Shown here piece after piece: positions 57,520 to 64,000 of a stretch of DNA of 64,000 nucleotides. A program made the translations under genes and the position numbers. The stretch lies in NCBI GenBank assembly GCA_032988165.1, contig JANTQF010000129.1:1-64000 (forward strand). Reading direction: 5' to 3'. The notes under the pieces were generated by a model. That model searched no databases. It worked only from the letters and a program-made list of their open reading frames with translations, and had not been told where the DNA came from. Position 1 is the stretch's first letter. Each line of letters starts with the position of its first letter. The stretch comes from Emmonsiellopsis sp. PD_33. Lineage: Eukaryota; Ascomycota; Eurotiomycetes; Onygenales; Ajellomycetaceae.

Positions 57520-58960
57520 TTTAGTTGCCTCTTAAAGGCTCTAGGCTGACAGGTCTTCTCAAATTACTCAATTAATTTCTTTAATCCTTTAGCTTTTATC
57601 TTATTCACCCATTGATCATCCTTCAGCCTATAGCTCTTCTATCATAGTAGGTACTAAGTTCTGTCACATAATATCCTCTTTGCTATTATCTTTTCAACTT
57701 CATATGTAGGATTTTTGCCAGTTACTGCCAGTTTGACTGGTAGGGGTTCTAGGTGTTAACATTTATAGGGGTCTCTTTGCTGAGGGAGAGGTTCAAGCAT
57801 CACTATACTTATAATTGGATGAATCTTCATCATGTGTGATAGTTCCAGCTTATATGCAAGCAATTCTATTCACTCAAGTATCCTGAATGATCTGGCAAAT
57901 TGATTATTATATTTACATAAGATCTTTACAGCTGGTATTTCATATCTCTTATGTAAGCAAAGAAGTACTTTATCCCCTATCTGGAAGCTCCATGATGTAT
58001 GCTTCCAGTCATAATAGTTCTTAACTATTATGGCTGCCTCATTAAGTGCTAGAATTATGTCTCATCAGATATGGAAGCATAGCACTGTAGGTATTATCAT
58101 TAATGTTAAGATAAGCAAGTTAATAGTGGTTTTATATATAACCTTATAAGCTGAGTGTTCCATTGATGTGGATTTAGCTGTGTTGAGATGAAAGACAATA
58201 GTTAGTAGTATTTATAGTTAGTTATGTGGGTTTCCCATCACTATGATAGCATATCATAGAGTAATTTATATAGTTTGATTTATCCTCTCACTCTACTCAT
58301 CTATTTGTGGGTGGTACACAGTGAAATAGAGGAGCTCAATCTTGAGATGCTTGAAGAGATTTCATTATAAATCACTGAGAAACTTGGGGTTCCTGTCTGA
58401 AATAATCTTACATGGGATTTTCCAGTCAGCCAGCAGTAGATAGTTAAGTAGGGCTTTTGCCCAATCCTCTGCATTAAAGTCAGATTGCTCAGGGATGATT
58501 ATAATCCATTTAGAGAACTTACACATAATAGATATTACTAAATCACATTTGCCATCTAGCAATGCAAGTATAAAGTTAATGATTATCATGTTGTGTGGTA
58601 TATCTACAGTTTGTATGAGTTAATACTATTCATAAGGCTTGTACTGTAGCATCTAATTAACTTGATAGTTAGAGTAGTGCTTAATATATTTCTATAGCTT
58701 CATCATACAGTGATGTATTATCATATCTTGTAGATTTCCTAAGGTTCAATTGAATCCTAAGTGGTTGGAGGTGTAGGCCAGGCTGAAGATTTCTTTATGT
58801 AGAGCTTTTAGGATTATCAGGCACTTTATCTTATTACATGTGTGATATAGGATGCTGTTAGTTAGCTTATATAGGAGTTTGAATGGCTCTTTAGCCACAT
58901 TATTTCTTTTAAGAATCTTCATAATATGGGACAGCTTGACATCTTTAGAATATCCATCCT
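57520..58960 (-). pseudogene. gypsy integrase and chromodomain remnant
   Basis: The H2C2 zinc region (HKEIFSLAYTSNHLG) lies near 58.78 kb. The catalytic core gives KCDLVISIMCKFSKW, then a long open stretch (58589-58365) with AEDWAKALLNYLLL and IISDRNPKFLSDL, where the second core Asp is preserved. The C-terminal GPY/F module (WSFQIGDKVLL, MKIHPIISIVMLEPLP) and a chromodomain (YEVEKIIAKRI, DDQWVNKIKA) end near 57.53 kb. Chromodomains target such elements to heterochromatin. Confidence 0.85.
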
Positions 58961-59049
58961 TAAGGCATTTTCAGAAATCATTGGACATTTCAACTAGGGT
59001 CTCTATATAGTTACTATCAGTGGTGACATTATCATCTCCTCTTATATAG

Positions 59050-59600
59050 ATAAGATATGTATTTTATATTTCCTTCAGTAGCTTATTTGCATTCATTGTT
59101 ATCTTATTCCTGCTGAGCAGGTAGAACAGTGCATCTAGTACAAGATGTAATTGCCCAGGTTTATATATCACTTTGATGTGAAACTATTATAGGTACATAC
59201 CTGCCTGGACTAACTATAGATTCTGATGGTCTATTACTGTCATCCTCAGATGTATAGCTTTAAGTATTCCTAGTATCAGTTCATAATTAGTGTAGATGAT
59301 AGTATGCTTCATTAAGGCTTCCATCAGATGCTATATCTTACAGACTGCTTATATTAAGCAGGTAATCTCAAGCTTAGTAGGTCAGTAATGGTTCTTAGTA
59401 AGAGTAAGGATCTTACTGAGAAATAGAATTGATTCAACTAGTCTCTATGATGAAGATATCATATAGTCTACCATCTTTAATATTAGTTAGCTATTTTTAA
59501 TATGGAATATTATAACATTAAATCCTCACTCAACTGATGCATCTACATCAATGAATAATACCCACTAGTTGTTAGTATGTACTAGAAAGGGTTAGGTGCA
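59050..59600 (-). pseudogene. gypsy RNase H remnant
   Basis: The frame shows LFIDVDASVE for the first Asp motif, ESILFLSKILT, HY-PTKLEITCLI for the Glu motif, TIIYTNYELIL in place of YTDH (Asp now Asn), and FHIKVIYKPGQLHLVLDALFYL for the C-terminal motif. Several stops. Confidence 0.78.
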
Positions 59601-59699
59601 GAAAATCTCCTATATTGCCTTAAAAGCTGTGTATTTTACAATTATTCCATCTATCTTTATTACTACAATGTAGGCCATGCACTTGGTGCTTATTATCAG

Positions 59700-61640
59700 T
59701 TCAGTTTTGAGTAATTTCATCTTTCATTTCTGAAGTGGGTCTGCAATGTGGGTATATCATAGAACATACTGGCATAGCCAGCTGATTAATTCTAGATATT
59801 TCTCAAGATACACTAGCTTGATAGGGAACTCTATTTCAGTAAGCACCTTGAGTTTCTCTTTATCAATAGATAAACCTAGGCCTGATATGTGCTAGCCTAA
59901 GAGGCATACAGATAGAAATCCAATATAGGTCTTCTTTGGGTTAAGTACTATTCCTAGGTCTCACAGTCACTAAAAGAGTTTATATAGATAGACAACATGA
60001 TGTCTCTATGTCTGTAAATGCATCATTAGGTTATCAATATAAACTCATATGAATTCTTTAAGGTCTGCAAGATACCTATTAATCTATCATTAAATGTATA
60101 GTATCAAGTTGATGTATTTTATTATCACAACATTAAAGATCTTCTGTTCACAATGTGTAATAACTGCCATTTTGGTCCTATCATCTGAGTGAAAACACTA
60201 GTGGTAGAAAAAACTCATTATATCTCCTATTATAATATATTATGCCCCTTTCAGTTCATGTAAAATATCTGTTTGTAGCAGGGCTGGATACACATCAGAT
60301 TCTATAGTTTTATTAAGTGTTTAAAGGTCCACTACAACTCATCCCTTTCTCATGGGCTTTCCTTCATAATATATTATCCATCAAACTATAAATACTGGGT
60401 ACACTGAGTGGGTATGCATTCTTGCCCAGCTCATTCTTTCCTGTGCATGTAGTTTATTAAATGTGTTATCTATACATTTATGGTCCTCTGGACCTACTAG
60501 GTATATTTTTGCTGTTTTAGATAGGGTAGCTCCTTATTTGAGTGGTACTCTCATCCATTCCTCCTGTGAAATGTCAGTGAATCCTTCATGATCAGTAAAA
60601 ATATCACTATATTTCTTGATGAGATCTGTAAAGATTCCTTTTATTTCATTGTCCTTATAATATATGGTCACCCTATTATCCAGTGTGGTCTCATTTGTGC
60701 CATTCTATATGACCTTTATCTGCTGATGGTTGTGAGTTAGGTTCTCTATAGCTACTAATATTATCACTTTATCTGTCACATGAAACCCATCTATAAACTC
60801 TATCTCTTGTAGGGTTTCTAACTTTAAATGATGTGAGATGCAGACTGGCTTCTTACTGTTATTTCTTACTTGAATAAATAGTAACATGTGATCCATGGTG
60901 TGCATGTAAAATATGAGCTGCAGGTTAGATGATTCAAATAGATAGTCTCTATTCTCTAGAAGCTCTATCTTTCCTCAGGTGCAAATAGGAATCCTCACTT
61001 CTACCCTAGGTGACACTGTAACACTAGTAGTAGTATATAGAAGCTGATTTACCTGATAGTTCAACTTTGAGGTTAAGGTGAGATTAACAGCTGCATTGTA
61101 ACATTGTGTCAGTTAGATCTTTCAGCTCAGGAAATCCAGAATCAGGCCCTCTGATCTGAGGTTATCTACCCCTATGAGTAGCTTCACTTGCAGGTTATTG
61201 ATAATGTGAGCTTTAATGAAAAGTCAGGCAATCATGGGCTTTCTAGATGATAGTATTACTAGTATATGAAGTAGGATTATTATAATCTTCAATGAAACTA
61301 ATTCTTTACTAATGCCTCATACTGTCATAGATTTAAATTGAATTATCTTAACTTCTGGATCTTGCTACTTAAGTCAGTCACAGTTAATGAGTATTATAAT
61401 GTATTCACTATTCAAACATACATCATCTATCATGTCAGACTTCATAATAAACACCTTCACTGTGATATAATGCTAAAACTGAAAAGTTATTTTATCTGAA
61501 GTGTATGCCTGTAGCCTTCTGAATGAAATTACTGGTAGTAAGATATTAATATGTTAAGTAGCTGATCTATTCTTATCTGTATGATACTCCATAATGTAGT
61601 TATATAATTAATTGTTGGATGTGAAGGTTACATTACAGTT
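59700..61640 (-). pseudogene. gypsy protease and reverse transcriptase remnant
   Basis: A protease-like stretch with NLQVKLLIGVDNLRSEG lies near 61.17 kb. RT follows from about 60.6 to 59.7 kb: the segment DLGIVLNPKKTYIGF and LLG-HISGLGLS after the expected YIDD box is typical of gypsy RT. Stops are frequent. Confidence 0.75.
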
Positions 61641-61699
61641 CAGACAGTCAAAAGTGTCATACTCATCATTAAAGGCTAAGTAGTTATTAGCCTCTTCAT

Positions 61700-63260
61700 G
61701 GGGATTGTTCTCCTGCTGATCTGCATTATTTTAGTCATTTTATCAGTTATCTTCCTATTAATTGTCAGCCCAGTTTACCTGTATATCATGCCTTTGATAG
61801 CTGATATTTCCATAGTTGTTCTGTCATTAGAAGTTGTTGTTATCCTGATGTTGGTAATTATTATTATAATTATTATTCTGATAATTCTAATAGCATTGAT
61901 TATTCTGATTACAGTAGCTATTAGAGTGTTAATTATTGTTTTAGTAGTTCTAGTTATTAAGTCTGACTTCATCCTGAGGTTTCTTGTTCTGATTAGGCCT
62001 ATTATTCTAATAGTCATTATAAGTATATTATTTCTATGAGTCATAGCTGTTCCTTCCATTCTGGAAGTTCCATGGTTGATAGGCATCTTTAACAGGTTAG
62101 TTATACTCATAATAGTTGTTTTAGTAGTACTTATCCTCCCAGTTACATTGCTTCTTAACTAAGAGAGTAATAAACTTTTCCACAGTTATTCCAGGGTCAG
62201 ATTCATCCACCATAAGGCATAGAGGCAGGTCAAGGTACTTCCACAGGTGTAGAACTAATACATTCTTATTATCACTATAGTTATAGTATTTAGCTGTGTG
62301 GATCAGCTCAGCTATAAATATTATAACACTACAGCCATTCTGGGCATCCTATACTGTGTAGTATATCTTGTTAAACTTATCAAGAGACTTACTGGGTGCC
62401 ATTCTAAATCATATCTCTAGAGCTTTGCAGATTTACATTACACTATCTGAATGATTCAGAAAGCTGTATCTGGTTACATCTGATACTTCTGAAATCTACT
62501 ATATATTAGCTACACTATAGAAATAGATTGATAAGTCCTATTTGATAACTATCACATTCCTTGATTATACTGCCACTTTGATATAGACAGTAAAGAAGAA
62601 GACATCTCAGTAGTAAATCCTATAATCTTTATTCTAAATGTCATTGAATCTAGTAGTATCTAGCCAGAAGATCCCAATGTCTGTCACCTTCTATGAGGCA
62701 TTGAATATATATGGAGCATATTAGCTTCCTTAATCATCTTAGATCTAATGACTGGGTGCCAGGCTGGCACTGTATCTGCAGGCTGATTCTTCCAGACCTT
62801 CATTATCTTAACTGAGAAGGGGTTAGTAGTTACTCTCATTAGGTATTTACTGGTATGGCATGCTAACTTCTAACTTAGTGAGAGTCTTATAAAGCTACTT
62901 TCAAACTAGTTGAGTAATGATGTGTATCTATTCAGTAAATAAACTATCATCATTTATCAGTGCAGCTGGGGTGGCAGCACTATCAGTAGTAAGTATATTG
63001 ATGTTATTGTTGATTATTCTACTTGATGACTTAATTAATCTAACTAGATATTTTCTTGATGGGTGTACTAGATCAGGATTGTCAGCCTAGTAAATGTAAG
63101 TATTTTGCTGAGACAATTAATCATTCTGCCCAAATAGATAATTTTAGAGTTGATTGGTTGCTAATGATGTAATAGAGAATAAACTCTAACATTATAGAAC
63201 TTTCATTAGTTGAGTATCATTATTAGCATCTTAAACAGCAAATCTCACATTTGACATCAT
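61700..63260 (-). pseudogene. gypsy Gag remnant
   Basis: Readable Gag-like sequence includes NPDLVHPSRKYL (63.05 kb), RMAPSKSLDKFNKIYY (62.40 kb), DAQNGCSVIIFIAEL, NVLVLHLWKYLDLPL and DPGITVEKFITLL (62.19 kb). These form the helical capsid-like domain common in fungal gypsy Gag proteins. The stretch 62.1-61.7 kb is Asn/Ile/Arg-rich and seems to be the mutated linker. Confidence 0.72.
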
Positions 63261-64000
63261 AGATGAGAATGAAAAGGAAGATAGGAGAGATACAGAAGAG
63301 AGGGAAAAAAAAGAGCAAGAGACTGAGTTTATTTATTTTAAACTCTAAGTTAACTTTAAGATAGTCATGGATGTCTTAGCATTTTATATCAGAAGTCTAA
63401 GTTATAAGTTACTCAAACAGGCAATTAGATTTAGCTTCTGAATAGTCTTAAAGTAAGCATCAGAAGAATACAGGATATTCATCACTATATTTATTATAAT
63501 TTCTTTTAGATTATTCATTAGGGCTTCTATCTCTAAAGCTATTATCTACTTGTTTATTATTATTTGCTCAGTTAAGAGTAGGATCAAGAGCTATTGTGAT
63601 GATTCAGAGGACTCAGATGAGGGCATAAGGAGTATATACAATCATATAAAAACTAAGTAATTAGGGTTATTCAGTAGTGATTTCACATCATGTATGAATC
63701 ATTTGATGTCACTTCAGAAAGATACTTTATTAATTATTTAATCCACTAGATATACTGAAAGTTCTACTGCATCTTGACTCTCTATCTCTATACTAATACT
63801 GTAAGTTCAGGCTTAGCTTGCAAGTAGAGTATTTAACTTTAATAGAGCCTCTAAGTATTCCACAGTAGAGATTATGTACTTGGCTACTTAAAGAACATCT
63901 TGACTCACTATGTGAATATAAGGACCATCATTAGTCACATATGAGGTTAGATAGTAGGCTAGTTAGATGGTTTTAACTGTAAGACTCACAGACATCCCAT
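63260..64000. other. unassigned AT-rich repeat sequence
   Basis: No readable protein on either strand; CpG-free. It may hold the gypsy 5' LTR and leader or another element that continues beyond the window. Confidence 0.4.

Larger units (their letters stand above)
57520..63260 (-). mobile_element. decayed Ty3/gypsy chromovirus, internal region
   Basis: Minus-strand remnants occur in the order Gag, protease, RT, RNase H, integrase, chromodomain, which is the gypsy (Metaviridae) order and, with a chromodomain, the chromovirus clade. Numerous stops interrupt every domain and I see no CpG. I could not delimit LTRs by eye; the 3' LTR should lie just below 57.5 kb and the 5' LTR above about 63.2 kb. 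Confidence 0.88.
52200..64000. other. AT-rich, CpG-free transposon block
   Basis: From about 52.2 kb to the window end I could find no CpG dinucleotide by eye, the sequence is AT-rich, and all readable coding remnants belong to mobile elements or are unidentified. The left edge is abrupt. This is the composition expected of repeat-induced point mutation with strong CpG targeting, as described for Onygenales repeats. Confidence 0.8.

Noticed and set aside
61698..62039. Very hydrophobic plus-strand frame (113 codons) resembling a membrane protein
   Set aside because: It is antisense to the Asn/Ile/Arg-rich Gag linker; its Ile/Leu/Val richness follows from AT-rich repeats of ATT and TTA.
1..64000. 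tRNA, rRNA or CRISPR-like arrays
   Set aside because: No A/B-box pair with cloverleaf potential, no rRNA segments and no spaced palindromic repeats were seen; the regular arrays are simple microsatellites.

Overview
This is a filamentous ascomycete (fungal) chromosome segment. Genes have short GT-AG introns, Zn2Cys6 and GH3 families are present, and the best family matches (Sec39, Mot1, NDUFS5, FIT/Scs3, PhiA-like) are Pezizomycotina-type. The mixture of normal-GC gene islands with AT-rich, transposon-filled blocks that seem to lack CpG points, by inference, to Onygenales (Blastomyces/Emmonsia/Coccidioides-like), where such CpG-depleted repeats are known. I cannot fix the species from the sequence alone.

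Layout. 0.8-14.2 kb is a core-gene block: SEC39 (-) divergent from the complex I subunit NDUFS5 (+), then the large MOT1/BTAF1 Swi2/Snf2 gene (+), convergent with an aldo-keto reductase (-). 14.2-16.3 kb shows no gene. 16.3-23.2 kb is an unrecognised minus-strand host gene split in a coding exon by a complete 5458-bp Ty1/copia retrotransposon (17012-22469) with 301-bp LTRs and an ACACT target duplication. 23.5-24.5 kb is a kinase-like (APH fold) gene with an in-frame stop. 25.3-32.1 kb is a second gene block: a basic proline-directed-site-rich nuclear-type protein with a GC-AG intron, an erythromycin-esterase-family hydrolase divergent from a conserved hypothetical (possibly six-hairpin-type) protein, and a FIT/Scs3 lipid-droplet enzyme. 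32-52 kb is gene-poor: a Zn2Cys6 protein, a polytopic membrane protein, an RNase H, a secreted PhiA-like wall protein behind a (CAA)21 leader, and a secreted GH3 beta-glucosidase.

From about 52.2 kb to the window end the sequence changes abruptly to AT-rich, transposon-derived DNA in which I found no CpG by eye. It holds a decayed Mutator-like (MULE/FAR1-type) transposase on the plus strand (52.7-55.1 kb), an unidentified decayed coding stretch on the minus strand (55.6-56.7 kb), and a decayed Ty3/gypsy chromovirus on the minus strand (57.5-63.3 kb) with gag, protease, RT, RNase H, integrase and chromodomain remnants.

The most informative signal is in the copia LTR pair. All 20 differences are transitions, and 15 of them fall at inferred ancestral CpG sites. 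Five are reciprocal TG-versus-CA doublets and five are CpGs still intact in one LTR only. This records CpG deamination acting on both copies after insertion. No wholly new multi-gene system is evident. The best candidates for follow-up are the CpG-directed mutation record, the half-tRNA-type primer site of the copia element, the disrupted host gene and the esterase/hypothetical divergent pair.
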